A DNA stretch of 64,000 bases from Dolomedes plantarius (Eukaryota; Arthropoda; Arachnida; Araneae; Dolomedidae): positions 197,940,960 through 198,004,959 of the forward strand of contig OU015492.1 of assembly GCA_907164885.2 (NCBI GenBank), given 5' to 3'. The notes under the pieces were generated by a model. It had not been told where the DNA came from. It saw only the letters and a list, made by a program, of their open reading frames with translations, and did not search any database. This document shows, piece after piece, positions 49,783-62,842 of this stretch (the stretch's first letter is position 1; every line of letters starts with the position of its first letter). A program made the position numbers and the translations under genes.

Positions 49783-52358
49783 AACAGTTTACTAACTTTA
49801 AAACTCAATTTGTTAGTTTGATAACAAACAATAAAGGTTTATCTGAAGAACAAAAATTATTCTACCTGAAGGCCGCCTTACGTGGTGAAGCCAAATTTAT
49901 TGAAACAAGTGATGATACTTTTGAGTCGTTATTTGCTGCTTTAGAGCTGAGATATGATAACAGACGGGCGGTTGTTGACATACACATCCAGTCTATTCTC
50001 AAAATAGAAAAATTAAATGTTGAGTCATCAAAGGGTTTAAGATTAATTACAGATACAGTAAATAAAAGCTTAAGAGCCTTAAAGGTTCTAAAATTAGAGT
50101 GTAACGAGCTTACGAATGCAATATTTGTAAATATAATTTCACAAAAATTAGATAAAGAAACAAGAAAGGCATATGAAATGTCTCTTACGTCAAAGGAAAT
50201 TCCATCGCTTGAAAAACTACTTCAGTTTTTACATGCAAGATCTCTCGTTTTAGATCAGATTTACAAACCCCCAACCACAACTAAATTTCGTCAGGCTACA
50301 ACAAGCAAAATGAACAATTTACTTGTTAATCAAAATAAACAAAAAAGTTATGTCAAACCCTGCGTTTTGTGTAACATAGAACATCCGTTATACCGATGTT
50401 CGAAATTTTTGAATATGAGTGTTCCTAAACGAATAGAAATATTGAATGAAAACAAATTGTGTAAAAATTGTTTAAAGTTTCATAACGCACCCTGTAAATC
50501 AACGTTTGTCTGCAGAATTTGTAAAAAATCAGGTCACAATTCTCTAGTTCATGTTCCATCGGAATCGAAACTACCGCTTTCAAACTGTGAAAATAGTTCT
50601 CATGTGGATGAATTATTGCCTTCGGATACGAGGCTGGCGCCAGATGCCCCACATGTTATGCAATCGTCTCTAGCCGCTAATTCCAAACATTGTGCGTTGC
50701 TCTGCACAGTCAGCTTATATATTGAAAACAAATTTGGAGAAAAAATAAAAGTTAAAGGGATTTTGGATAGTGGTTCCAGTATATCCATCATGACCTCGGA
50801 AACAGCTGAATCATTAGGATTGAATAAACAAAAAGTTAACACAGCGATTTCGGGAATAAATTGTGGTGAATGCTTTGCAAAAAATAAAACCACAGCAAAA
50901 ATATATAATGAAGAGGGTGATTTTAGCCGAACTTTATCATTTTTTATTTTGCCTCGTATTACTGGGTTAACGCCTACTCAACGAATTGATATATCCAGTA
51001 TTTATTTTCCTAATGAAATAAGACTTGCTGATGGAGATTTCAATGTCCCTTCCAGAATCAGTGTATTGTTGGGATGTGAATTGTTTTTTGATTTGTTAAA
51101 GGCAGAAAAATTCAGATCGTATGACGGTTTATTATTATTGCAAAACAGTGTTTTCGGATATCTAGTTACAGGGTCGATCAAAAATACAGATTCTTATTAT
51201 TTTTCTGGTCTAATCTCAGAACCTGAAAATTTAGATGAGGTTGTAAAACATTTCTTTGAATTAGAATCCTTTCGGGGAGATCGTATAGGAAATTCAGATA
51301 ACTCAAAAACATTTGAAAAACAGTACTGTGAAGAACATTTTAGTTCTACAGTTAAAAGAGATGAAACAGGAAGGTACATTGTGAGATTACCAATTATTAA
51401 AGAAAAATTGCACACTTTAGGGGATTCTAGAGAAATCGCAGAAAGGCGTTTAAACTTACTTTGGAAAAAATTAGATAAAAATAAGACAATGGGCACATTA
51501 TATAAAGCTTTTATGGAGGAATATGTTTCTCTTGGCCATATGGAAAGAGTGATCAATGATAAGTGTCCTAGGGAAAGCTATTATATTCCACACCACGCTG
51601 TCTTTCGCCCAGAAAGCACATCAACACCACTTCGCGTCGTGTTTGACGCTTCATCAAAATCAAGCAGTGGAATTTCTCTGAATTCCATATTGCTGAATGG
51701 TGGGACAGTACAACAAGAATTATTTTCTATAATAGCGAGATTCCGTACTTATAAATATGCATTCAGTGCGGACATAAAAAAGATGTACAGACAGATTCTT
51801 GTAGATGACAGGGATAGAAATTTAGAAATGATAGTGTGGAAACCAACTCTTTGTGCTCCAGTGGAGACATACAGACTTAAAACTGTTACTTATGGTACAG
51901 CTTGTGCTCCGTTTCTAGCGACAAGAACTCTAAAAGCACTGGCTGAAGATGAACAAAATTATTCCAAGGCGTCCTTAGCACTAATCAATGATACCTATGT
52001 AGATGACATTTTGTCGGGATCATATAGTTTAGAAGAAGCAAAGGACTTGCAAATTCAGTTAACTCAAATTCTATCTAAAGGAGGTATGGAACTACACAAG
52101 TGGGTGTCTAATAACTCTGACTTATTAAATGACAACAAAATTGAAGAATATGCATTTTCATCAGACTTGCCCACTGTTAAAACACTTGGCATGCTGTGGC
52201 AACCCATGTCTGACAATTTCAAATTTAGAGTCGCAGTACAACATTCAGAGAGCTACACAAAACGTGACGTTCTTTCAACTATCGCCAGACTGTTCGACCC
52301 ATTAGGTCTTATCGGTCCAGTTGTCACAAGGGCGAAAATATTTCTGCAAGGACTTTGA
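49758..52358 (+). pseudogene. pol: BEL/Pao gag-protease-reverse transcriptase, ends at an in-frame stop
   Basis: The frame continues gag (PFFSGQIEQFTNFKTQFVSL, a DUF1759-type region), then two zinc-binding clusters (CVLCNIEHPLYRC at ~201; CKNCLKFHNAPC and CRICKKSGH at ~234-262). A retropepsin-like protease follows (GILDSGSSISIMTS, ~334), then reverse transcriptase with RVVFDASSKSSSGISLN (~625), SADIKKMYRQILV and YVDDILSGS (~747). It ends FLQGL then TGA (52356-52358). The following frame (52362) is in the same register, so this is a point stop, not a frameshift. The position is usually occupied by tryptophan in the family, from memory. Confidence 0.9.
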
Positions 52359-52361
52359 CAG

Positions 52362-54449
52362 TTGAAGCTCATGTGGAATGATCCCATTCCACCAAACGAA
52401 TTAAATGACTGGTTGAAATTTTTAAAACAGTTACCTGATGTCAATCAGCTGCAAATTCCAAGGTTTGTCCTTCTTCCAAATGCTACTACTATTGACCTGC
52501 ACTGTTTTTGTGATGCATCAGAAAAAGCTTACGGTGCAACAATTTACATATCTTCTAAACTCATCAACGGAGAAGTGAAAACAAATTTATTGTGCAGCAA
52601 ATCAAGAGTTTGTCCAATTAAGAAATCAACTATTCCTCGGCTTGAGCTCTCCGCTGCATTGTTATTGGCTCGCCTCGTGTCGAAGTTGGTGCCAATCCTA
52701 CAAATTCCCATTAATCACATATACATGTGGAGTGATTCCACCATTACTTTGGCGTGGATCCGTACACCTCCGGAAAAGCTAAAGACCTTTGTGTCGAATA
52801 GAGTGATACTGATAAACTCTTTGTGTCCTAACTATGACTGGAGATATATTCCCTCTTCAGACAATCCGGCAGATGTTATATCACGTGGTTCATCAGCTTC
52901 TGACTTATTGCAGAACTCTTTGTGGTGGCATGGCCCCACTTGTTTAAACTCAGACATTCTATCTTCAAGTGACTGGGATATTCAAAATGATGATTTATAT
53001 AATAAGGAACTTAAACCTTCTGTTCCAGTAGTTTTATTAGGGGATACAAAAATTGATTTTCTTGATAATATTTTAAATTTAAGTAATAATTTCACTAAAA
53101 TTTGTCGTATTTTAAGTTACATTTTCAGATTTTATCAAAATGTTAGAAATTCAAAGGAGCGCAAGGTAGGTAGTCTAACAACAGAGGAGCTCAACCATGC
53201 ATCGGATGTATTGGTAAGATTGGTTCAAGGAGCTGAATTTCCTGAGGAGATTTCAAGTTTGACTAAACTCAAACCTATTAAATTTGGAAAATTAACCAAC
53301 TTAAATTCATTTTTGGATAAAAATAAAATTCTTCGTGTAGGTGGTAGGTTAGAAAATGCTAATGTAAATGAAAATACTAAACATCCAAAACTTTTGCCAT
53401 CTAGACACAAACTTACAAAAATTATAATGGAATCCCTCCATAGGAAATATTTACACTTAGGCCCTCAGGCTTTGTTGCATTGTGTCAGGCAAGAATTTTG
53501 GCCAATTGGAGGAAGAAGTTTCGCAAGGAAAATTGTTAACGAATGTGTTACGTGTTTCAAAACCAAGCCCATTAGTTCCAACCAACTACTAGGAAACTTG
53601 CCTGCGGAAAGAGTCAATCCTAGTCCTCCATTTTCTCATTGCGGGATTGATTTCTGTGGCCCTTTTTTAATCAAGTATAAGGGTCAACGCAAGGGTATAT
53701 TTCAAAAGGTATACGTCGCAGTATTTGTGTGTTTCGCCACTAAAGCGATTCATTTAGAGGTGGTCACAGATCTAACTTCAAACGCATTAATTGCGACACT
53801 GAAACGCTTTTTCGCTAGACGTGGAAAAAGTTTTTGTATCTTTTCTGACAACCCCAAGAACTTCATAGGGGCTAATTCTGAGATCAAAAAATTACATAAA
53901 CTAATGAGTAAACCTTCTGAAATGTTTGTAAATTATTTAGTCACAGAAGGAATTAAATGGAAATTCATCCCACCTCGGTCCCCAAACTTTGGAGGGTTAT
54001 GGGAATCAGGTGTCAAATCGTTTAAATATCACCTTAAAAGAGCAGTGGGTTCTACAAGGCTTACATTCGAAGAATTCTTAACTGTAACAACAGAAATAGA
54101 GGGTATTCTCAATAGTAGACCCATTATGCCTATGTCTACAGATCCCAATGATTGTAATGCATTAACACCTGGACATTTCTTAATTGGCCGTCCATTAATT
54201 TCGATACCAGAGCCAAATTTAGCAGAAAGTAAAGATAATTATTTATCCAGATGGCAAAAAACGACCAAATTAGTTCAAATGGTCTGGAAAAATTGGTCGA
54301 GAGATTACTTGAATCATTTACAATCACGAAATAAATGGAAATTTACTAAGGATAATGTAAAACCGAACGACATGATAGTACTAAAGGATAGCAATTTGCC
54401 ACCTTATAAATGGAAGTTAGGACGTATAGAAGGAGTTGTAAAGGGGTAA
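52362..54449 (+). pseudogene. pol: BEL/Pao RNase H-integrase part of pol
   Basis: Order of motifs: CFCDASEKAYGATIYI (~47), PRLELSAALLLARLV (~92), MWSDSTITLAWI (~120) and NPADVISRG (~167) for RNase H and the connecting domain. The integrase zinc region follows (HRKYLHLGPQALLHCVRQ... CVTCFKTK, ~360-400). Catalytic integrase residues sit in IDFCGPF, IFSDNPKNF and PNFGGLWESG. The C-terminal domain ends KWKLGRIEGVVKG followed by TAA. A few bases on, another frame gives KTSEGIFNRGINQVCLLPID, the expected C-terminal end, so a small deletion with frameshift removed about eight codons here. Confidence 0.9.
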
Positions 54450-54706
54450 AAACTTCTGAGGGTATCTTCAATAGGGGTATAAATCAAGTTTGTTTATTAC
54501 CCATAGACTGTAAATAGTTGTATATAGAACTTTTCAGACTGTATATAATTGTATATAACTTTACTTTGCATATTATCATTTGTTTGTGTAAAATTTGTTT
54601 AATTGTTGTTTTAACTGTAATTGTAATATGTGTATTGTATTTTGATGAAAATTTATGTGTTAAGCTGCTATAATTGTTGAAACCTTCGATTTCAACGCGG
54701 GGTGTA

Positions 54707-54921
54707 TGTTACGTCATATAACCCTTTAGTGTCATGCGATGCATCCGTGTGCCCTCTAGCGGCAATATGTAAAAGGAAGTAGAAGTACGAAAGCGCCGCT
54801 TGGCAGCGGTCGACAGCTACTCTGCCTTCCGTTAGCGGAGAAATAAAAATAAAGTTAATTTTGCAGCAATCAATGCTGTTGGTCCGTCAGCTTATTTAAG
54901 CACGAAATTACAATCTAATCA
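54707..54921 (+). repeat. BEL/Pao 3' LTR
   Basis: 215 bp. Two substitutions separate it from the 5' LTR (GACAG/GGCAG and CTCCC/CTTCC contexts). Confidence 0.93.
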
Positions 54922-54926
54922 GTATG

Positions 54927-56580
54927 CATCTATACGAAATTTCATTCTATGTCGAATATTTAACTTAAAAACTATGTTACATATACAGTGAAACGTATCT
55001 AGCCGACCAACCAACAAAACGACCACTTTTTTTTTTTGCAACCCTTATTGGCCGCCATATAGATGTCCATGCCTATTTGACGGCGACACCTCAAAACGGC
55101 CACATTACTTCGGAACCATGACTGGTCGCCATGGAGAAATTTCCCTGCATATCGTTTATATTGTGTTTATAAGAATAGTAAAACTACATTTTCAGAAGCA
55201 TATTGCATTTATTATGTAAAACATTTCTTATGTGACTTTTGAATTTGCCATGTTGGTGCACCAGGGAATGCAAAAAAATTGTATCTTAAAAAATTTCCCT
55301 GCATATTCATATTGCTTGTGCGTACATGGAAACAATTCCAAAAATTCTCAGCAACAACTGTAAATGAAGTGCGCTAGTGAAATTAAAAATAAAGCTGATA
55401 AAGTGTTGTTAATTACCAGCTTAAAACTTGCACGTTATTGCATTCCACCCACTAACGGCTAACAAGAACTCGTAATACAACGTCTAAAAGATTTTTATAC
55501 CCACCTCCAAATTGTGTTGAAGATAATGATTTCAGAACAGGTTTCAGGAATGCTATAAACAAAATTTTCGAAGTAAATATGGCCTTAAAATCAAAATTAA
55601 TGCCTTAAAATAAAAGATTCCATTACTTTTTTGCATTCCAACACATTACGTAAGTGAAACTTCAAATTTCACACCCAAGCGTGTTTTAAGATTTACTCCG
55701 TAGAATTGGAAAATTGTTCGCATTAAATATTTTTAAATATTTGGATGACATGAAACAAGTGAAAGCCTTTTCTAAGAAACTTTGTTTTATGTGAGGAAAT
55801 ATTTTTAAAAACATTAGTTTCTCAATGCTGGCAAAGACTGAAATATACTTTCAGACACTCTAAAAAGATTAATACATTATCAGATTTATTACAGTGGTTT
55901 TTAAGAATTTTTTCGAAGTATCCTAATGTTAATGTTCTGAGTATAGTTCCTAAAGAATCCAAAAACATCGTATTCAGTAAACTTCTGAAAGGTTCTAAAA
56001 GCCTAACTGAATAAACAGTTATTTTCTAGAAAATAGAGATTCCCTTGAATAGACGGTTCTGAAAAAAGAGATACTGGAAGGATAAAAAATGTGAATAAAT
56101 GGAATGCAATTAATAGAAGATGGGAGCTTGCGTAATATAATTTCAGGTACTGTATTTTGAAGAAGGAAGAAAACGCAAGTTTACTTAAACATAGTAATGA
56201 GGATTCATGATGAAGGAAACGTACGATTATTTTTGTACAGGAAACAATGAGAAAAAAATTATTAGTTTAAACTTATTCCATAAATTAATAAGAAGCAATG
56301 AACAACAACAACAAAAAAACTTTTATGAAGACAATAGAAAATTTTATTAGAATTTAGACGGCAGAACATTATCTTCCTGAGAAGAACAAATGTTCTGCGT
56401 GCAATGAATCGTAACTAACTAGTAAATAGTGTATACGGAGAAAACGTTGCCATTCCCTAAACAGAAAAACTAAGTGGTAATTGTGAAGCAATGAAGCAGA
56501 AAAAGAGAACAAAAGAAACCTAATTATATCGATAAAGCGAGATCCACACTAATGATATAAAAATAAATGACAGATTAATA
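54927..56580. other. Spacer with a possible pogo-like transposon end
   Basis: CAGTGAAACGTATCTAGCCG after TA at 54984-54985, and the following ~170 bp rich in GGCCGCC-type short repeats, resemble one end of a pogo/Tigger-type element. No matching inverted end or transposase was found in the window. The remainder is AT-rich and non-coding. Confidence 0.4.
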
Positions 56581-56593
56581 TACACTAAGGTGA

Positions 56594-56804
56594 CAACCTT
56601 TGAGTTTATCACCTCGGACCCCCAGGCCATAATAGCCCATCGTCCATGATACACCTGAAGTCCAGTCATTACGTAGCAAGAGCCTGAATACACAGTAGAG
56701 GGTTAATGTCCCAAGTTCGGATGCATTTTCAATTGCTGTGGGGCTGGATGATGCCGGACAAACAGTACAGATCTGTCATCCACCCAAGGCACCCCCATCC
56801 CCCC
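56594..56804 (-). repeat. SINE-like insertion with 12-bp target duplication
   Basis: ACACTAAGGTGA precedes (56582-56593) and follows (56805-56816) a 211-bp segment unrelated to Tc1 sequence, as made by LINE-type retroposition. Reverse complemented it begins with a G-rich tract (GGGGGGATGGGGGTGCC). It has no poly(A) tail and no recognisable tRNA head, so the class is uncertain. Confidence 0.7.
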
Positions 56805-56929
56805 ACACTAAGGTGAAAAAATAACTGGGACAGACTATCCCTTTCGAAATATGTAGCAACTCACGCTTTCATGTAAATGGTTTCTTCCGCCATGAGAATA
56901 ACAGGTGAACATGATTAAAGTAAATTTCA

Positions 56930-57790
56930 ACGAAGCTTGAGAGTTGCTGCTCGCGAGAAGGTAGATTTCATTCTGGAGTTACAAACAAAATTTAGACTTT
57001 TAAGATCAACCATTTCAAGGGTACAAATACACCGGCAACAGTGTGACCATCTAAAGACTGGATGACCGTGACCGTCGTCTTCTGTCGACGATCATTTCAA
57101 GAGAATTAAGTGCGACATTGGCGCAAATAACACCGCAATTGAATGTTGAGGATTCTTCTAAATTCCACCTGAAGACTGTACAACGCTCACTCCATGATAT
57201 GAGCTTTAATAGCCGATGCCCAACACGAATGTCTTTTCTCTCCTCGCATCACAGAACTCTGCTTCTCATATAGGCTCAGGAACGTCGCCACCGAATATTG
57301 AAAAACTGGAAATAAGTAGAATGGTGTGAGTAGTCTCGTTTCCAACTGATTCAGTTAAATGGAGGGATCCGCGTGTGGAGAATACACCATAAACAACTGA
57401 ATTCATCATGTCAACGAAATACTACATAGGCTGGTTGTGCATTAGCAGTGGTATGGGTGTGTTGGACTGGCACGAAATAGGACACCGAATACGTAAACAA
57501 TTTCTCTGACCGATGAACGGCATGTTATATCCTTTCAGATGTGTTACAGCCATTCATGTCATGCATTCATTTTGATGGGTTTGGAGGATTCCAAACCCAT
57601 CTTTCTCCATTCTTTCAATTCGATGAAAGAATTTGTCATCTTTATCCAACAAGACAATTTGCCACCACCGACATCCACAGTCGCCCAATGATGGACTGAG
57701 GACCGTTCATCCGAGATTTAGAACATGAAATAGGCTCCTTGTTCACAAGATCTCAACGTTAATAAACATATCTAGTATTCCATGCAATGT
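56930..57790 (+). pseudogene. Decayed Tc1-like transposase
   Basis: Broken frames give RVAAREKVDFILELQ, DDRDRRLLSTIISRELSATL and AQITPQLN (DNA-binding region), then KTVQRSLHDMSFNSRCPTRM, SRFQLIQLNGGIRVWRIHH (first catalytic region, with E followed by a stop before SRF) and SCQRNTT. The second aspartate region (near 57650) and the third are too degraded to score. There are many stops; it is inactive. Confidence 0.7.
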
Positions 57791-57990
57791 TTCCTTCAAA
57801 GCTAACATCCACCATCTAGGAATATTACAGAATTGCGGAACGTTCTTCAGGAATAATGGTGTTCGTTGTGTACAGACTTTCTAACAAAGCTCGTGGATAC
57901 CATGCCCTGTCGTGTCTCTGCAGTTCTAAGACCCAGAAGTGGGCCTATAAGGTATAAGACGTATATACCAGTTTTTATGTCACTTCAGTA

Positions 57991-58930
57991 TAAATTAATC
58001 GAAGAATTGCGATAAAAAGTACCGTATGATATCCTTCATTTATTAACTGTATCCTAAAGCCAAAAAAATTCACTAAGTTTCAATATTAACCAATTAAGGA
58101 GAATTTATTTTCCGTTTAATGAATCAAATTTTTATAATATAATATTTTTATGCGATAAAAAATGAAATGGATTGATATCGTTCCTTCATCTACGAAAAAA
58201 ATTACATATTGGATTTCGCTTAGCATGCATTTATAATGATCAGAGTCTGAGTTTGCATCAAGACAGGTGGAAAAATACGAGACGCATTACAAAAATAAAG
58301 ACTGGTTGAACATTAAAAAAATGTAATCTAATTTTCTACTTAGTTATTTTCCCTCTTATTCAGCACTGTTTTCAAAGAACTTCTATCGAACAACAATCTT
58401 AATTATACCCTTTACTTAAAGAAAAGAAATTGCAGAAATTGTGGTAAAGTACATCTTTCATGTCCTTACTCTTGTTTAATGGTTAAACTCCAAACCACTT
58501 CGCATGCAATCTTTGTACACTTAAGTTCTGGAATTTGTTTGCCTGCACTATCAATTCAGCGAAATCACTAGAGAGTGTAACCAAACTAGTTATAAAACCA
58601 TGCTGATAAAAAAAATAGAAGAAAACATGGGTTACCGAGGACGTGGTAATTTCAATTGTATTTCAGTGTTTGATGGCATTTTATCTCTAAATTTATACGA
58701 TAAAAGACGGATTTGTCTAAAATTAAATTGCTGCTTTCTGTTATCTGTGAGAAGGATCTCTTGTCCAAGGCAAAACTATTTTAATACAAAATCAGCGATA
58801 ACACGGTTAAGTGAATCTAATCCAAGAAAATCAGAAATAAAAATGTTCGGGTATTTTTTGAGAGATTGCAGAAAAACTGTAAATGCAGTTCTGGTATTCA
58901 AGCTTTCTTAAGCTAAGATAAATTCCTTTA
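57991..58930. other. AT-rich spacer
   Basis: No gene recognised; the 103-codon open frame at 58600-58911 has no motif and ordinary AT-rich composition. Confidence 0.5.
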
Positions 58931-58933
58931 TAA

Positions 58934-59679
58934 GGTGATTCACGTCCTTAATTCGAGGAAATAAGGCGTATTTTCCTACTTTTTGACTCTTTGTAACTAT
59001 TTCAATTTACTCCCAATTTTTCCAAATTTTATGTATATGATAAATTGATATATTTATTTTAATAAACAAATATTCAACCCTCAAAATAGTTTTAAATATT
59101 TTTTTAAATGCTTTAGATATACCTGGTTTTTTAAGTATTTTTATTGTCTACTGGCTTACGTGCAGAACTATGAAATTGATTTTACAATTAAATGTATAAT
59201 TCCTGTTTTATATTTAAAGTAAATAATTCAAAATGCAATTGAACATAAAACATTCAACATTAAAATATTTTTCAATTTTTTTAAAACTGCTCAAAATATA
59301 CCTAAAATTTCCTTAAATTTTTGCATTAATTTACCCCTGAAAAATTAACAAAATGTGCAGTGATTGCAATAATTCTAGTTCAGACGCAATAAAATAACAT
59401 GATTATGCAGTAATAAAAATTTTATGGAATTATGTTTCATAGTTTTTGAGATATCAGTTGCGGAATGATGCAAAATTACATTTTGAGAAAAATGAGTTTA
59501 AAATATTTCTTACCAAAATCTTGTTCAGGAGTTAAATATTTATAATATCAATATTTCCGGAACTAAGCGGAATATTTTCATGCTGTTTGCTTTATTTTGT
59601 TCCGAAATGATCAGGCTTTAACATACATTTTTTTTTCAAAAAATCGAATGTTTTAAAGATTTAAGGGTAGAGAGTCCGC
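58934..59679. mobile_element. TTAA-type MITE (family A, copy 2)
   Basis: It is collinear with the MITE in the Gypsy 3' LTR over its whole length (shared TCGAGGAAATAAGGC, TTTTTGACTCTTTGTAAC, GTGCAGTGATTGCAATAATT). The right flank is TTAA (59680-59683). The left flank is ATAAG, so the left TTAA has decayed. Confidence 0.85.
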
Positions 59680-59683
59680 TTAA

Positions 59684-60082
59684 AACATGAATAGATATTC
59701 AAAAGCGATTTTTAAATTTGAGTAACACAAATGGATTTTAATATTTGATTAAACCGTCTTCAATTTTTACTCCTGTTCAGTACTAATGTACGATTGAACT
59801 ACTAATGTACGATTTGGTACTAATGTACGAATGGATTATACAACAATTCCCTTGTGGTTTGGTAACTAATAAAAATTTAACTTAGGAATAAAGGATGCAA
59901 TTTCTTCCTAAACTGTTAGCATTTTTATTCGACGAGGTGATTTGGCAGATAAGGTCTTTGCCATTTTAGGCGTTCTTGTATTTGTCTTAGAGAGAAGCTT
60001 GAGTGTAATTTCCTCTTAAAATCATCCACAAGAAATCCAAGAGATTAACTCATCTTAGACTGTTTAATACTGTAATGGTTCA
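59684..60082. other. Spacer with three TACTAATGTACGA units
   Basis: TACTAATGTACGA occurs at about 59781, 59800 and 59818, spaced 18-19 bp. Nothing else is identified. Confidence 0.6.
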
Positions 60083-60084
60083 TA

Positions 60085-61493
60085 CAGTGGTACTTCGGTA
60101 GCCGTCGTTAATTGGTTCTAGAAGGCACAACGAGTACCGAACAATTTTTTTTTCAATAAGGAGTAATGTAATTGCATTAATTCATTCCTGAAAATCAGAA
60201 AATTAACATTTTAATGGGCAATTTATGAATTGATGGGGTTGTATTTTGATACAAAATCTTAAAATTTGACAGACATAATTTAAAACAATAATTAGGTAAA
60301 AATAATATAAAATTTATCATCACTCAACCTGTACTGAAAGTGGACGGCCTCGTGTGAGAGTGCCGAAGTAGCGAAGGAGAGGGGTTATTGCTATGAAAGG
60401 GAGTCTCCATTCAATAAAACTTCAGGCGCTTGCACAGGGATTCTTTCTCTTTTCTTTCTCTTAAGGGAACAAGGGATCTTTGACATCGTTTTTTTTAAAT
60501 ATTCAATATTTTGTTGTACATAGAAATGAGAATATTTAATATTCTTTTCTAATACATTCAGGATACTTAGAATTCACAAATAAGTATTTTGTAAAAATAA
60601 GACCTGTTTTTCAAAAAGTTCTTCAAAAATCCTAGAATTTTTCAAAATGTTCCATGCGTATTTATTTCTTCGTGATTCCTTCCAATTTTCCCAAGTTCGT
60701 TTATTGAAGTTTTTGCCACAAAACTGTGCATAATTCTTTAAAATCACAATCAGTTTTTATATTAAAAGACCATAAAATTAAGTGAAAACATGCAAAAATA
60801 TAAAAAATAACGGGCAGACTAGAAAAAATAATCTTTAAAACTTTAGGTTCATGCAAAAAAATGCACAATTATATTTATACATATATGGTAAACTTATAAT
60901 AAACAATTTAAAGTTTTTAATTGATATGGAATGCGCACGGAGCGTTTTCAGAAATGTTAGAATTTTTTAATTTTTTTTTTGAAAAACAGGAATTATTCTT
61001 CAAAAAAATCCTTATTTTGAATTCTAGGAATCTTCAATATAGTAAAAGAGAAAATTATTATTCTCATTTTGTATATATAGTTAAAAATTTAAAATTTTAA
61101 AAATCGAGTTTGAAGGTCCCCTGTCCCTTTAAAACCCCGGATCCCTGTTATAGACATAAATTTAGGAAGTTTCACTACAGACCTATCAAAAGAAACTTGC
61201 TTCCGACTTCGTTTCAGAATGTTTCTTAAATGAAACATCGTTTGATCACTAAACAAGTCCATATTTCTGCTTGCTAGAGCTTTGCAAGGGTGATACTTTT
61301 CACCAAAATTTTGTAATTCACCCTATTCACCCTATTTCTTTTCGTCCAGACAGACAGAATGTGGGGAAGTCGCCTTGTCTTATACAAGTTTTAGCATATG
61401 TGACAAGTACCGAGCAAACGTCAAGTACCGAAGAATTTTATTCACATCGAAATGCGACGTGTACCGAATTCGGCGAGTACCATGGTATTACTG
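60085..61493. mobile_element. pogo-like non-autonomous element with nested MITE
   Basis: CAGTGGTACTTCGGTA at the left and (reverse complement) CAGTAATACCATGGTACTCG at the right resemble pogo-type ends with repeated GTACCGA motifs. TA lies at 60083-60084 and 61494-61495. No transposase is seen. The TTAA element 60475-61128 is nested inside. Confidence 0.65.
60475..61128. mobile_element. TTAA-flanked MITE (family B, copy 2)
   Basis: The ends GGGAACAAGGGATCTTTGA and (reverse complement) AGGGACAGGGGACCTTCAAA resemble the ends of the element at 17151-17869. TTAA flanks at 60471-60474 and 61129-61132. The 654-bp interior is AT-rich and non-coding. Confidence 0.65.
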
Positions 61494-61495
61494 TA

Positions 61496-62790
61496 CTTAT
61501 TTGGACTTCTTTGGTAGATATCCCGTCACCAAATTACTGACAGAGAAAGTTTCACAAATGCATTTAAAAATTTCCTTGATTTTATTAACAGTAATCGAAA
61601 AAAAGATGAAAAAGCTTTATTGAGACATTTATTAGTACTGGAAATACTCGTACATCTTTCATTGTACAGATTTTGCGGTGAAATTTTTTAAAATTGTTTC
61701 GTAAACTGAGACAAGGATTTGTAAAAGTCAGTCAAATTGGTGTTTTAAAGATAAAATACAAGTAATGTGATTATTTTGTCTGGCAGCATACAACAAATCT
61801 AGTTAGAAGCATAACGAAGAATCTGTCTAAGAGAATGAGAATATGATTAAGCTGTTATATTAAGTTTAAAAATAATTTGTCTAAGTGAACATCGTACAGA
61901 TCCCATATTTCATAAGAATCATATTTCCTAAAGATTTACGACATCCTGTAAAATATAGATATGCGAACAATTTTAGAACTTTAAGCCCTTCGATATTTTA
62001 GGCGATAGCAATAAAAACGTAAATATATCGTGCGATACTATACATTTTATCCATCAAAAGGGGCTTATATATAAGTAGTATAAAACTTAGTCTTTCAGAA
62101 AAAAAAATTAAATAGTGCAAATCAAAATACATTTAATAATTAATTTTTTTTCTAAAATTATAAAAAACCGAGAGAATAGTTCACCTAAGAAACACTTTGA
62201 ACATTTACTAAATTCTGTGTTGAGTTTAAAATACCAATTGAGAGAAATTTAATCTTTTCAACAAATATTGCATTTATTAAAAAAAAGTACAGTAAATTCA
62301 CTGTAAATTTTTAATAAATACCCTACTTGAGATTGAATTTTAAGTATCCAAATTTTAAAAAAGGACAAATTTTTCTATAGATTGCATAGTAAATAAAGTC
62401 TAAAAATAACGTAATTTAGCTATGCATTTTTATTATAAACATTATACTCTAGAATGAATTTAGAAAAAAGAAAAAATTCTCCGTAGGTTGTGTATTACAG
62501 AAACATTTCACTATGTATTCCCAAATGTATACTGAAATATGGGAAAATAAAATTTTTTCAAGCTAACGCAAGCTATATTAATTTTTAATAATTTTTTTCT
62601 CTCCTCTTAACTTATTTTTTAGCTTAAACAGACAATTTTTTATTGCAGGCACATTACTTTTAACTCACACTGCTTTGAATTATGTATATAAAAAATACCC
62701 TGTTATAAGATTAGCCTTTAGTTAACGATAGCTATAAAAACTATTTTAAATACGTAATTGTGCCGTAAAAGATTCAAGAAATTTTTATAT

Positions 62791-62793
<3 letters not shown>
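61496..62793. other. AT-rich spacer
   Basis: No gene or element recognised. Confidence 0.5.

Positions 62794-62794
<1 letters not shown>

Positions 62795-62839
<45 letters not shown>
62795..62839. repeat. (TA)n microsatellite
   Basis: Alternating TA directly abutting the Tc1 element that starts at 62840. Confidence 0.95.

Positions 62840-62842
<3 letters not shown>

Larger units (their letters stand above)
49053..54921 (+). mobile_element. BEL/Pao LTR retrotransposon, full length, inactive
   Basis: The 215-bp LTRs (49053-49267 and 54707-54921) begin TGTTACGTCA, end ATCTAATCA and differ at two positions. GTATG flanks the element (49048-49052 and 54922-54926), a 5-bp target duplication. The internal order (gag with zinc knuckles, aspartic protease, reverse transcriptase, RNase H, integrase) and the sequence style define BEL/Pao. 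About 255 bp of non-coding sequence precede the 3' LTR; there is no envelope gene. Confidence 0.95.
56583..57988 (+). mobile_element. Tc1-like transposon relic with a SINE-like insertion in its left end
   Basis: TA at 56581-56582 and 57989-57990 flank ends CACTAAGGTGA and (reverse complement) TACTGAAGTGACATAAAAAC, an imperfect inverted repeat. The left end is split by a 211-bp insertion (56594-56804). Without it, CACTAAGGTGA continues into AAAAATAACTGGGAC. Confidence 0.75.

Noticed and set aside
54450..54706. An envelope gene downstream of BEL/Pao pol
   Set aside because: Only about 255 bp, no open frame; it is a 3' untranslated region.
58600..58911. 103-codon frame as a small host gene
   Set aside because: Composition and lack of motifs do not distinguish it from chance.
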